Part shown: positions 56,768 to 64,000 of the stretch, piece after piece
Position numbering within the stretch: position 1 is the first letter of the stretch
Layout: each line of letters opens with the position of its first letter
From: Aminobacter niigataensis
GTDB lineage: Bacteria; Pseudomonadota; Alphaproteobacteria; Rhizobiales; Rhizobiaceae
DNA: 64,000 nt
Reading direction: 5' to 3'
Assembly: GCF_014200015.1 (NCBI RefSeq)
Contig: NZ_JACHOT010000001.1
Location: forward strand, 682,001-746,000
Program-made: the position numbers and the translations under genes
Notes under the pieces: model-generated
What the model saw: the letters and a program-made list of their open reading frames with translations, nothing else
What the model was told of the DNA's origin: nothing
Databases searched by the model: none

Positions 56768-57688
56768 TTAGATCCCGTCGGGCGCCATGGAGGCGCTGGT
56801 GCTCTCGGCGGCCGGCCGGCTGTGGCCGACGACGCGCTCGCGGTAGAGTGAATAAAGGCCCGAGGCGACGATGACGGCCGCTCCCGCCATCATCGCGAGA
56901 TCGGGGATGTCGCCGAAGACCACGACGCTGAGCGTGATCGCCCAGATCAGCGCGGTGTAGCGGAACGGCGCGATGAAGGAGATCTCGCCTTCGCGCATGG
57001 CCATGATCACGAACTGGTAGCCGAACAGGACCAGGACTGCGGCGCCGGCGAGAAAGAGGACGAGCTCGAACGTCATCGGCACCCAGCCGCCGAAGGGCAC
57101 GATCGTCAGCGCCCCGGTGACGGTGATGACAATGGTGGTGACCGTCGAGACGAACAGGGAGGGGACGTGATCGGGAATCTTGCGCGTCGCCAGGTCGCGC
57201 ACCGCGCAGAAGGCGACCGAAAGCAGCGCCAGCAGCGAAAAGGCGTTGAAGCCGTCGAAGCCCGGTCGCACGATGATCAGCACGCCGCCGAAACCGGCGA
57301 TGATGGCCAGCCAGCGGCGCCAGCCCACGCCTTCGCCGAGAAACAATGCCGCTCCCATGGTGACAGCCAGTGGTAGCGCCTGGAGCACGGCCGAGATGTT
57401 GGCCAGCGGCAGATGCGGCAGGGCTGCAAGGAAGCAGATGGTGCCGCCGACCTCGCCGACAAGGCGCAAGAACACCATCGGATGCCAAAACTGGCCCGCT
57501 CCCCTCAGCGCACCCTGCTGCCAGGCCAGCAGGCTGATCAGCGTCGTGGCGAACAGCCCGCGCACGAGCATGAGCTGACCCGGATTGATCGTCTCGGCGG
57601 CGAGCTTGCTCAGCGTGTCGTTGAAGGTGAAGGCGGCCATTGCGACCACCATGAACATGGAGCCGCGGATATTCGAGGAAAGTGGCAC
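56768..57688 (-). CDS. EamA/DMT-family transporter
   Basis: The protein has 306 residues, likely starting at GTG 57688. Ten predicted membrane segments in two EamA repeats, with RGLFATTLISLLAWQ in the first. DMT exporters move metabolites such as amino acids, nucleotides or drugs. It lies 4 bp upstream of mobA, so a link with cofactor metabolism is possible but unproven. Confidence 0.85.
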   Translation of the reverse strand: MPLSSNIRGSMFMVVAMAAFTFNDTLSKLAAETINPGQLMLVRGLFATTLISLLAWQQGALRGAGQFWHPMVFLRLVGEVGGTICFLAALPHLPLANISAVLQALPLAVTMGAALFLGEGVGWRRWLAIIAGFGGVLIIVRPGFDGFNAFSLLALLSVAFCAVRDLATRKIPDHVPSLFVSTVTTIVITVTGALTIVPFGGWVPMTFELVLFLAGAAVLVLFGYQFVIMAMREGEISFIAPFRYTALIWAITLSVVVFGDIPDLAMMAGAAVIVASGLYSLYRERVVGHSRPAAESTSASMAPDGI

Positions 57689-57779
57689 TTGGGCTTTCCA
57701 TTGCTGCTGTTGCCTACGGCTTTAGCATTGGTGCGCGAAACAGCAATGGCAAACGCATGGACCAGCGGCCGCTACGTCG

Positions 57780-58250
57780 TCACGGCCCGACGAGGCTGTC
57801 GGCGATCGCACGGACGAGCGGGTCGTATTTCGACTTGGCGGCGGCGGGGTACTTGAGCATGAATGCATGGATGACGCCGTCGCGGCCAAACTCCAGGCGA
57901 TGGTAGAAGATATCCGTTCCGTCGTGCCCGGAGAGCGCGACCCAGTCCTTGCCGACCTTGCGGTAGGTGACCTCCATCCCTTCGGAGCTGAAATCGGCCA
58001 ACTGCTCCGGTGTCTGGTCGAGGGCATTGTTTGAGCCATAGACGGCAAGGCTCGCGCCATCCGGGGCCACGAAGGTCATGCCGTCGCCGTTGGCCGGCTC
58101 CCCGGCGCGATCGGTGAAGACATCGAGCGGGAACGTCACCGACGTGCCGAAGCGGGCGTTGGTGTAGATGAAAGGCTTGGCCATTGCGGGTGGTGCGGAC
58201 GAAATTGCGAGCAAGATCGCGGACAGCGCCGCTGCGAGCCGGTAAGCCAT
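57780..58250 (-). CDS. Exported hypothetical protein
   Basis: The protein has 156 residues. A signal peptide ends in APPAMAKP. The mature part is a single compact domain with many aromatic and glycine residues (NARFGTSVTFPLDVF, GSNNALDQTPEQL, VGKDWVALSGHDGTDIFYHR). No known family is recognised. It sits between moaA and the DMT transporter gene on the minus strand. The fold may be an all-beta domain, by inspection only. Confidence 0.7.
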   Translation of the reverse strand: MAYRLAAALSAILLAISSAPPAMAKPFIYTNARFGTSVTFPLDVFTDRAGEPANGDGMTFVAPDGASLAVYGSNNALDQTPEQLADFSSEGMEVTYRKVGKDWVALSGHDGTDIFYHRLEFGRDGVIHAFMLKYPAAAKSKYDPLVRAIADSLVGP

Positions 58251-58302
58251 GCCACCAGTACCCCTTCGAGCTGCCTTGCCTCTGCGATGGATGCCGCTCC
58301 GC

Positions 58303-59298
58303 TCAGCCGCCGGTCACGCTCATATGGCGCGAGACGGACGGCCGGTTGGTGCGGCGATCGATGACGAAGTCGTGGCCCTTGGGCTTGCGTCCGATTGCCT
58401 CGTCGATGGCGTCCGACAAAAGCTCGTTGCCCTCGGATGCGCGCAGCGGTGCCCTGAGATCGGCGTCGTCGTTCTGGCCGAGGCACATATAGAGCGTCCC
58501 GGTGCAGGTCAGCCTGACCCGGTTGCAGCTCTCGCAGAAATTATGCGTCATCGGCGTGATGAAGCCGAGCCGGCCGCCGGTCTCGGCGACCTGGACATAG
58601 CGTGCCGGGCCGCCGGTCTTGAACGGGATGTCGGTCAGCGTGAACTGGCGCTCGAGATTGGCCCGGAGCAACGACAGCGGCAGGTACTGGTCGGTGCGGT
58701 CGCCATCGATCTCGCCCATCGGCATGGTCTCGATGACGGTCAGATCCATGCCGCGGCCGTTGGCCCAGCGCAGCATCTCGGGGATTTCGAGATCGTTGAA
58801 GCCCTTGAGCGCCACGGCATTGAGCTTGATGTGCAGGCCGGCGGCCTGGGCAGCGTCGATGCCTTCCATCACCTTGGCGAGGTTGCCCCAGCGCGTGATG
58901 GCATGGAACTTGTCGGCGTCGAGCGTGTCCAGCGAAACATTGATGCGCTTGACGCCGCAATCGGCGAGTTCCCGGGCGAAGCGTGACAGTTGCGAGCCGT
59001 TGGTGGTCAGCGTCAACTCTTCGAGCGCACCGCTGTCGAGGTGACGCGACAGCTGGCGGACGAGATACATGATGTTCTTGCGCACCAGCGGTTCGCCGCC
59101 GGTCAGGCGCAGCTTCTTGACGCCCTTTTCGATGAATACGGTGCACAGCCTGTCGATCTCTTCGAGCGACAGCAGATCCTTCTTGGGCAGGAAGGCCATG
59201 TCTTCGGCCATGCAATAGGTGCAACGGAAGTCGCAGCGGTCCGTAACCGACACGCGGAGGTAGCTGATCGAGCGACCGAAAGGATCGATCATGTCCAT
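58303..59298 (-). CDS. moaA: GTP 3',8-cyclase (molybdenum cofactor biosynthesis)
   Basis: The protein has 331 residues. The radical-SAM cluster is C22-x3-C26-x2-C29. A second C-terminal [4Fe-4S] cluster is formed by CESC and a later cysteine of [10 protein letters not shown]. The C-terminal GG (SVTGG) essential for MoaA is present. It converts GTP to 3',8-cyclo-GTP in the first step of cofactor synthesis. It is divergent from the DUF971 gene. Confidence 0.97.
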   Translation of the reverse strand: MDMIDPFGRSISYLRVSVTDRCDFRCTYCMAEDMAFLPKKDLLSLEEIDRLCTVFIEKGVKKLRLTGGEPLVRKNIMYLVRQLSRHLDSGALEELTLTTNGSQLSRFARELADCGVKRINVSLDTLDADKFHAITRWGNLAKVMEGIDAAQAAGLHIKLNAVALKGFNDLEIPEMLRWANGRGMDLTVIETMPMGEIDGDRTDQYLPLSLLRANLERQFTLTDIPFKTGGPARYVQVAETGGRLGFITPMTHNFCESCNRVRLTCTGTLYMCLGQNDDADLRAPLRASEGNELLSDAIDEAIGRKPKGHDFVIDRRTNRPSVSRHMSVTGG

Positions 59299-59505
59299 GC
59301 GCTGCGCTTCCGTTCCCAGTTCTGTGGCGTCTTCTGTGGCGCCTGCATATTACGGCTATGTTGTACGCATGCGGCTGTCAATCAAGATGAAAGTTTCTTT
59401 CCCTGGGGTGGCGTCGCGTTCCTCGTCGAGCTTGCATGGTGTTAGTGCTTTTCGCGGCGTTCGAAGCGCAGTAGTGAAGGGCAGTTCAAATTGGCAGGAT
59501 GGATC

Positions 59506-59859
59506 ATGACGGCACCGAAAGAATTGAGGGTCTCCAAGGACCGCAAGCTGTTGACGGTGACCTTCCCGGATCATCGTCCGTCCGAACTGTCCGCCGAGTT
59601 GCTGCGGGTGCTTTCGCCCTCAGCTGAGGTGCAGGGGCACTCGCCGGAGCAGCGCGTGACCGTGCCCGGCAAGAAGGATATCACCATCCTCAAGATCGAA
59701 CCGGTGGGCAACTACGCGGTGCGCATCACCTTTGACGATTTCCACGACACCGGCATCTTCACCTGGAACTACCTGCACACGCTTAGCCATGAGAAGGACA
59801 AGCACTGGCAGGAATATCTCGACGAACTGGCCCAGAAGGGCATGAGCCGCGAGCGATAG
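59506..59859 (+). CDS. DUF971 (gamma-butyrobetaine hydroxylase-like N-terminal domain) protein
   Basis: The protein has 117 residues from ATG 59506. The DUF971 pattern is LRVSKDRKLLTVTFPDHRPSEL and GNYAVRITFDDFHDTGIFTWNYLHTL. The domain is found at the N-terminus of gamma-butyrobetaine hydroxylase and as a stand-alone protein near iron-sulfur genes. Its function is not established. Its location opposite moaA, an iron-sulfur enzyme gene, is suggestive. Confidence 0.85.
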   Translation: MTAPKELRVSKDRKLLTVTFPDHRPSELSAELLRVLSPSAEVQGHSPEQRVTVPGKKDITILKIEPVGNYAVRITFDDFHDTGIFTWNYLHTLSHEKDKHWQEYLDELAQKGMSRER

Positions 59860-59867
59860 AACCTGTC

Positions 59868-59890
59868 GCCGGCCGTTCACATTGGCCGGC
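59868..59890 (+). terminator. Hairpin between the DUF971 and flavin-binding genes
   Basis: GCCGGCC, 9-nt loop, GGCCGGC. It lies 9 bp after the DUF971 stop. There is no T-tract, so it may be an attenuator or an RNA-stability element. Confidence 0.4.
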
Positions 59891-59919
59891 TAAGAGGAGC
59901 GGAAACGAAAGGCAGGGCT

Positions 59920-60531
59920 ATGTCGGTGATCTCGACGATTGAGCAACTTGAAGCGCTGTACGGGCTTCCCGGCGAAACGTCGCTGGTCAAGGAACTCGAC
60001 CACATCATCCCCGAATATGCCGCCTTCATCGAGGCCTCGCCCTTCGTCTCCCTGGCGACCAGCGGACCGGAGGGGCTCGATTGCTCGCCGCGCGGCGATC
60101 TTGCCGGCTTCGTGCGCATCCACGACCCACGCACGCTGATGATGCCTGACCGGCGCGGCAACAACCGTGCGGATTCGCTGAAGAACATCATCCGCGACCC
60201 GCGCGTGGCGCTGCTGTTTCTGGTGCCGGGCTCGGGTACGACGCTGCGCGTCAACGGCCGTGCCCGCATCAGCATCGATGCCGAGCTGTGTGCGTCCTTC
60301 ACCGTCGAAGGCAAGCCGGCGCGTTCGGTGACGGTGATCGAGGTCGATGCCGTCTATTTCCAGTGCGCGCGAGCGATCGTCCGGTCCGATTTGTGGAACC
60401 CGGAACGGCATGTCGACGCGAAGTCGCTGCCGACGCCTGGACAGATCCTCGCCGTGACCAGCCGGGCCAGCATCGACGGTGAAACATATGATCGCGAATG
60501 GCCGGAGCGTGCGAAGACGTCGATGTGGTAG
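59920..60531 (+). CDS. Pyridoxamine 5'-phosphate oxidase-like FMN-binding protein
   Basis: The protein has 203 residues with the split-barrel flavin fold. A pattern resembling the MSMEG_1061-type family is seen in EASPFVSLATSGPEGLDCSPRGD, with MMPDRRGNNRADSLKNIIRDPRVALLFLVPG. An AAGG site precedes the ATG. The reaction is unknown: members bind FMN or haem and reduce small molecules. Confidence 0.8.
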   Translation: MSVISTIEQLEALYGLPGETSLVKELDHIIPEYAAFIEASPFVSLATSGPEGLDCSPRGDLAGFVRIHDPRTLMMPDRRGNNRADSLKNIIRDPRVALLFLVPGSGTTLRVNGRARISIDAELCASFTVEGKPARSVTVIEVDAVYFQCARAIVRSDLWNPERHVDAKSLPTPGQILAVTSRASIDGETYDREWPERAKTSMW

Positions 60532-60645
60532 GGCCTGTCGGCTCGAGGGCGACAGCCCGGCGGCTCAACACAACGTGATCGTGCTAAGGTAACTTTTGCG
60601 GCTTTCGCGACGTATACCCGGCAAAGCTGCTGGAGCCATTTTCGC

Positions 60646-61530
60646 ATGAAGCCTTGGACCGACCGCGCCGGAAAATTGTCGCCACTGAAGGCTGCGGCCT
60701 TCGTCGGCACGCTCGTGCCGGCGCTGCTTCTGGCCTATTACGCCGCGACAGGGTTTCCGTCGGCTGCTCCAACGGGAGGCCTGCTTGGCCCGCGACCCTT
60801 CACGGCCGCCATCCACCACACCGGCGACTGGGCGATCCGCTTCCTGCTCCTGTCGCTGGCGGTCACGCCGCTGCGGCGCATCGGCCAATGGCCGAAGCTC
60901 ATCCTCATTCGCCGCATGCTCGGCATTGCGGCGCTGTGCTACGCGCTCGGCCACCTCGTTCTGTATTTCTTCGACCAGAACTGGAACGTTGCGCGCGTTG
61001 TCAGCGAAATCGCGCTGCGCATCTACCTGACGATCGGCTTTGTAGCGCTGCTTGGCCTTGTTGCACTCGGTGCGACCTCGACCGATGCTGCGATCAAGAA
61101 ACTGGGGAGCAACTGGAACCGCCTGCACAAGATCGTCTACGGCATCGGCATTCTGGCGGCGCTGCATTTCTTCATGCAGTCGAAGGCCGACGTCTACGAG
61201 CCGACCCTGATGGCCGGCTTCTTCATGCTGCTGATGGTCTACCGGCTGGCGCAGTGGCGCGGCCTCAGCCTGACATCGCCATGGGTGCTGATTGCAATTG
61301 CGATTGCGGCGGCGCTGGCGACCGTCGTCGTCGAGGCCGCATGGTATGGGCTGGCGACCGGCGTGCCGCCCGGCCGCGTGCTTGCGGCCAACCTGCAGTT
61401 TTCCTATTCGATCCGGCCGGCGTGGTGGATCCTGGCGACCGGACTCGGCGTCGCCGTGCTCGGCTATGTCAGGTCGATGGGAAAGGCCGATGCGCCGCGA
61501 GGCAGGCGGGTAGCCCGGGCCGGTGCCTGA
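60646..61530 (+). CDS. msrQ: Haem-binding membrane subunit of methionine sulfoxide reductase (MsrQ/YedZ)
   Basis: The protein has 294 residues. Six or more membrane segments carry the ferric-reductase-like core, with the histidines in HTGDWAIRFLLLSL, CYALGHLVLYFF and LHKIVYGIGILAALHFFMQS. MsrQ feeds electrons to the molybdoenzyme MsrP for repair of periplasmic methionine sulfoxide. No msrP lies next to it. The C-terminal 60 residues are longer than in E. coli YedZ (211 residues). Confidence 0.88.
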   Translation: MKPWTDRAGKLSPLKAAAFVGTLVPALLLAYYAATGFPSAAPTGGLLGPRPFTAAIHHTGDWAIRFLLLSLAVTPLRRIGQWPKLILIRRMLGIAALCYALGHLVLYFFDQNWNVARVVSEIALRIYLTIGFVALLGLVALGATSTDAAIKKLGSNWNRLHKIVYGIGILAALHFFMQSKADVYEPTLMAGFFMLLMVYRLAQWRGLSLTSPWVLIAIAIAAALATVVVEAAWYGLATGVPPGRVLAANLQFSYSIRPAWWILATGLGVAVLGYVRSMGKADAPRGRRVARAGA

Positions 61531-61535
61531 ACCCT

Positions 61536-61985
61536 CTAGTCCTTCAGGGCATCGGCGACACGCAGCATGTGCGCGCCGATGAGATCGCATTGCTCGGGCG
61601 TCGAGGCGCTCATCGCCTTTTCGATCAGCGCGCCATAAGCCTTCAGCGCCCGCATCAGCAGGGCTTCGCCATCCGCCGTCAGCGTCAGCCGCATGATGCG
61701 CCTGTCCTTGGCGTCGGCCTCGCGGCTGACCAGCGAGCGCTTCTCAAGCTGCGGCAGCAGCATGGTGATGTTGGAACGACCGACCAGCAGTTTGCGCGCG
61801 AGATCGTGCTGCGACATGCCCGGATGCCGGTAGAGGTTCATCAGCACATCCAGCTGCGCCGGCTTGAGGTCGTGGGGCTGCAAAGCGGTCGCCAGGGCGC
61901 GCTCCATCGAATGGCACGCCTTCGCCACCGCGACCCAGTTGCGGAACCGTGGGTTGTCCCACGGCAAATCTTGCTTATTGTTCAT
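61536..61985 (-). CDS. MarR family transcriptional regulator
   Basis: The protein has 149 residues. The winged helix spans about 40-105, with LLVGRSNITMLLPQLEKRSLV as the recognition region, and ends in a short helical tail. The family senses phenolic compounds or oxidants. The start codon lies within the first of two 14-bp direct repeats, which are likely operators for autoregulation and for the divergent hydrolase gene. Confidence 0.88.
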   Translation of the reverse strand: MNNKQDLPWDNPRFRNWVAVAKACHSMERALATALQPHDLKPAQLDVLMNLYRHPGMSQHDLARKLLVGRSNITMLLPQLEKRSLVSREADAKDRRIMRLTLTADGEALLMRALKAYGALIEKAMSASTPEQCDLIGAHMLRVADALKD

Positions 61986-62014
61986 GATTGAACTATTATG
62001 TTCATGATTGAACT
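61981..62014. promoter_or_regulatory. Tandem 14-bp operator between marR and the hydrolase gene
   Basis: TTCATGATTGAACT occurs at 61981-61994 and again at 62001-62014, a 20-bp period (two helical turns). Each copy contains the inverted half-sites TTCA-N4-TGAA. MarR dimers bind such short palindromes. The element covers the marR start codon and lies 19 bp upstream of the hydrolase start. Confidence 0.7.
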
Positions 62015-62032
62015 TATGGATGGGCGCGCACT

Positions 62033-62965
62033 ATGGCATCAATCGGGCTGAAGGTCATCCGGCGGCTGTTTGGGGCTGCCGAGTTCGTTTCGCCACGGCT
62101 TGCCGGCCGCGCCGCATTCGAGCTTTTCCGGCGCACGCCAGGCGAAAAGTCGCTGTCGGAGGCCGAAAAGCGGGCCATCGCCCGGGCCGCCGACTTCATG
62201 GCCGAGGCGCGCCATCACCGAATCATGACGCGGAAAGGGTGTGTCGCCATCCATGAATTCCGCCCGGCCCAGGGACGAGCACAGGCCGGAACGGTGCTGG
62301 TCATCCATGGCTGGCGTTCGCGCACCGAATACATGCGGGCGCTGATCGAAGGTTACCTCAGTGCCGGCTATCGGGTGGTCTCGCTCGACCTGCCAGGCCA
62401 TGGCGGCTCGCTTGGTCGCGCGCTCGACATGGCAAAGGCGGTCGAGGCGGCCACGTTGGCCGGCCAGTGGTTCGGGCCGTTCGAGGCGATCGTCGGCCAT
62501 TCCTTCGGTGGTGCTGTTGCGGTCAATGCCGCTGCGGGAACGGTCAAGGGATTTGCGCCGCTTTCAACCAACCGGCTGGTGCTCATTGCCGCGCCCGATT
62601 CGATGCCCCGGCTGTTCGAGGATTTCGGGCGCTACGTCAATCTCGGTGCCCGCACGCAGCACGCCATCGCAGGCCAGGTCGAACGCGTGACCGGAACCCC
62701 GATCCATCAGTTCGTCAGTTCGAGGCTGCTGATGCGCCTGAGCATTCCGACGCTGATCATCCATGCCCCCGACGACAGGGAGGTCTCGGCCAAGGACGCA
62801 CGCGCGATGGCAGGTGCCGGACGCCATGTCAGGCTGTTCTGGGCCGAAGGCCTCGGCCATCGGCGCATCCTTTCCGACGCCCGCGTCGTGGACGAGGGCG
62901 TCGGCTTTGTCAGGAACTCGCTGGTGCTCGAAACGGTACTGGAACGCCACGAGAGCGCTGCGTAG
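62033..62965 (+). CDS. Alpha/beta-fold hydrolase
   Basis: The protein has 310 residues. The nucleophile elbow is GHSFGG with S157, the oxyanion-side motif is VIHGWRSRTEY, and a C-terminal acid/histidine pair lies in PDDREVSAKD and GLGHRRIL. Typical of esterases and haloperoxidase-like hydrolases. It is divergent from marR with a shared operator region, which suggests inducible expression, for example by a phenolic ester. The substrate is unknown. Confidence 0.88.
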   Translation: MASIGLKVIRRLFGAAEFVSPRLAGRAAFELFRRTPGEKSLSEAEKRAIARAADFMAEARHHRIMTRKGCVAIHEFRPAQGRAQAGTVLVIHGWRSRTEYMRALIEGYLSAGYRVVSLDLPGHGGSLGRALDMAKAVEAATLAGQWFGPFEAIVGHSFGGAVAVNAAAGTVKGFAPLSTNRLVLIAAPDSMPRLFEDFGRYVNLGARTQHAIAGQVERVTGTPIHQFVSSRLLMRLSIPTLIIHAPDDREVSAKDARAMAGAGRHVRLFWAEGLGHRRILSDARVVDEGVGFVRNSLVLETVLERHESAA

Positions 62966-62975
62966 TTGATCGCGA

Positions 62976-63371
62976 TCAGCCCTTCTTCTCGCCCGGTTCG
63001 GTTGGCAGGCCGGCATCGCGCCAGGCGGTGAAGCCGCCGAGGATATGCCGCACTGGCTCCAGTCCCATCTCCTGCGCCGTCTTGGCCGCGAGCGCCGAAC
63101 GCCAGCCGCCTGCGCAGAAGAACACGAAGCTCTTGCCGCTTGAGAAGAACGCCTTGTGGTACGGGCTCTCAGGGTCGATCCAGAATTCGAGCATGCCGCG
63201 CGGGCAGTGCTGGGCACCCGGTATCCGGCCTTCGCGCTGCACCTCGCGGGGGTCGCGAAGGTCGACGAAGACGGTGTCCGGGTCGTCGAGCAAGGTCGCC
63301 GCCTCTTCGGGCGAGACCACCTCGACCACCGCGTTGGCTTCGTCGAGCAGTTCGCGATAACCCTTCTTCAC
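62976..63371 (-). CDS. Rhodanese-like protein
   Basis: The protein has 131 residues from GTG 63371, with GAGGT upstream. One rhodanese domain with the catalytic cysteine C86 in FFCAGGWRSALAAK. It transfers sulfane sulfur from thiosulfate or protein persulfides. It is convergent with the hydrolase gene. Single-domain rhodaneses of this size are often part of sulfur relay. Confidence 0.85.
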   Translation of the reverse strand: MKKGYRELLDEANAVVEVVSPEEAATLLDDPDTVFVDLRDPREVQREGRIPGAQHCPRGMLEFWIDPESPYHKAFFSSGKSFVFFCAGGWRSALAAKTAQEMGLEPVRHILGGFTAWRDAGLPTEPGEKKG

Positions 63372-63627
63372 CTTGACCTCACGTCAACTTGTCTTGGAGT
63401 GCGAAGTTCTCGCATGAAGACGGGCCGCCTGTCATTGGCATCGGATTGTGCCAGCCGCCCGACTGCCTCACGATGATGTGAAACTGTTCGGCAACAGCTG
63501 CCGGGAAATTTATGAAAGCTTAACGTTATCGGTATGAATCGATGCAGGAGCGCCTTACATCCGACATGGGGTGACAAGAAATCTTCCATCGGTGCGCAGG
63601 GCGATTCCGGCAGGGGATGGGTAATTA

Positions 63628-64000
63628 ATGACGCTTTCTTTCCTGAAAAAGCCGATCTCTCTTCCTCTTGCGGCCTTGGCAGCGACGCTCGCCATGGGTG
63701 CGCCGCAGGCCGGTGCGCAGAATTTCTTCGACATTCTGTTTGGCGGCGGCAACAACCGTAACTACAGGCAGCCGCAGGGCGAATTCCCGCCACCACCGCG
63801 CAAGACGCCGCCGAAGCGGGCTGCGCCGGCAAAGATCAGCGCGCCCTCCTATTACACCTACAAGACCGACCAGATGGTGCCGGTCGACTTCTCCAAGCTG
63901 GTGCCGACCACGCAGTCGGTGTCGCTGGAGCCCTCGCTCGCCGGCACCGCGTTTCGCGAGGCGCTTGCCGGCCTGAGTGATTTCAACCTCGTTGCCGAAA
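63628..64000 (+). CDS. Probable L,D-transpeptidase, N-terminal part (cut by window end)
   Basis: The first 124 codons are present. A signal peptide ends in PQAGAQ. A Pro/Arg/Gly-rich linker (residues 30-70) precedes the start of the soluble region, KISAPSYYTYKTDQMVPVDF and TAFREALAGLSDFNLVAE, which resembles the scaffold domain of murein L,D-transpeptidases of the YcbB type. The catalytic part lies beyond position 64000. The call is provisional because the YkuD domain itself is not in view. Confidence 0.6.
   Translation, partial: MTLSFLKKPISLPLAALAATLAMGAPQAGAQNFFDILFGGGNNRNYRQPQGEFPPPPRKTPPKRAAPAKISAPSYYTYKTDQMVPVDFSKLVPTTQSVSLEPSLAGTAFREALAGLSDFNLVAE

Overview
This is a GC-rich chromosomal window from an alphaproteobacterium of the order Hyphomicrobiales (Rhizobiales). 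A Mesorhizobium- or Aminobacter-like Phyllobacteriaceae genome is the best guess. The pointers are a RirA regulator with its three cluster cysteines at the expected positions, a HmuP/HmuS/HmuTUV haem system, a DUF1476 F1-ATPase inhibitor, and PutA paired with an Lrp-type PutR. The genus is inferred from gene content only. I saw no rRNA, tRNA, insertion sequence, CRISPR array or prophage.

Layout. 1-6.3 kb: the end of a semialdehyde dehydrogenase gene, a FixH-like/MauG-like pair, and putR-putA for proline catabolism. 6.3-14.1 kb: a divergent haem-acquisition locus. On the minus strand are a TonB-dependent receptor, an exported four-cysteine protein, a small protein, an IsdG/HmuQ-type haem monooxygenase and a VOC protein. 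On the plus strand is hmuPSTUV. A RirA-type iron-responsive operator (TGA-N9-TCA) lies between them, and rirA itself is at 27 kb. 14.3-19.4 kb: an exported VOC protein, ttcA, an MFS pump, grxD, a methyltransferase and bolA. 19.4-24.8 kb: a purine cluster (purC, purS, purQ, purL) with three unrelated small genes among the pur genes. 25-33 kb: the DUF1476 protein, an aldolase, a hydrolase, rirA, a GNAT protein, DUF445, a phasin, a HerA-like ATPase, MaoC and FAH proteins. 33.4-37.3 kb: a form II CO-dehydrogenase-like molybdenum hydroxylase operon in the order small-large-medium, with related inverted-repeat elements in both internal gaps. 37.3-39.7 kb: VOC, lldD, a possible haem-oxygenase gene remnant and YbaN.

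39.9-43.6 kb: a three-gene island of lower GC encoding a TackOD1 zinc-ribbon protein, a processive family-2 glycosyltransferase and a HlyD-type adaptor. It is arranged like a synthase-dependent exopolysaccharide machine and is the least conventional system in the window.

44-52 kb: housekeeping and repair genes (dusA, a retropepsin-like protease, DUF1289, cobT, a histidine kinase, a nuclease, a GST, a uracil-DNA glycosylase-like protein, Lrp, an AlkD-like protein). 52-55.5 kb: a hydroxyacid dehydrogenase and a polar amino-acid ABC importer without its ATPase. 55.6-61.5 kb: molybdenum-cofactor genes (mobB, mobA, moaA), a DMT transporter, DUF971, a flavin-binding protein and MsrQ. 61.5-64 kb: a MarR regulator divergent from a hydrolase with a tandem operator between them, a rhodanese, and the start of an L,D-transpeptidase-like gene cut by the window edge.

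Two themes recur. The first is haem and iron: uptake, degradation and RirA control. The second is molybdenum: mobAB and moaA supply the cofactor that the Cox-like enzyme would use, and MsrQ normally serves a molybdoenzyme, MsrP, that is absent here.
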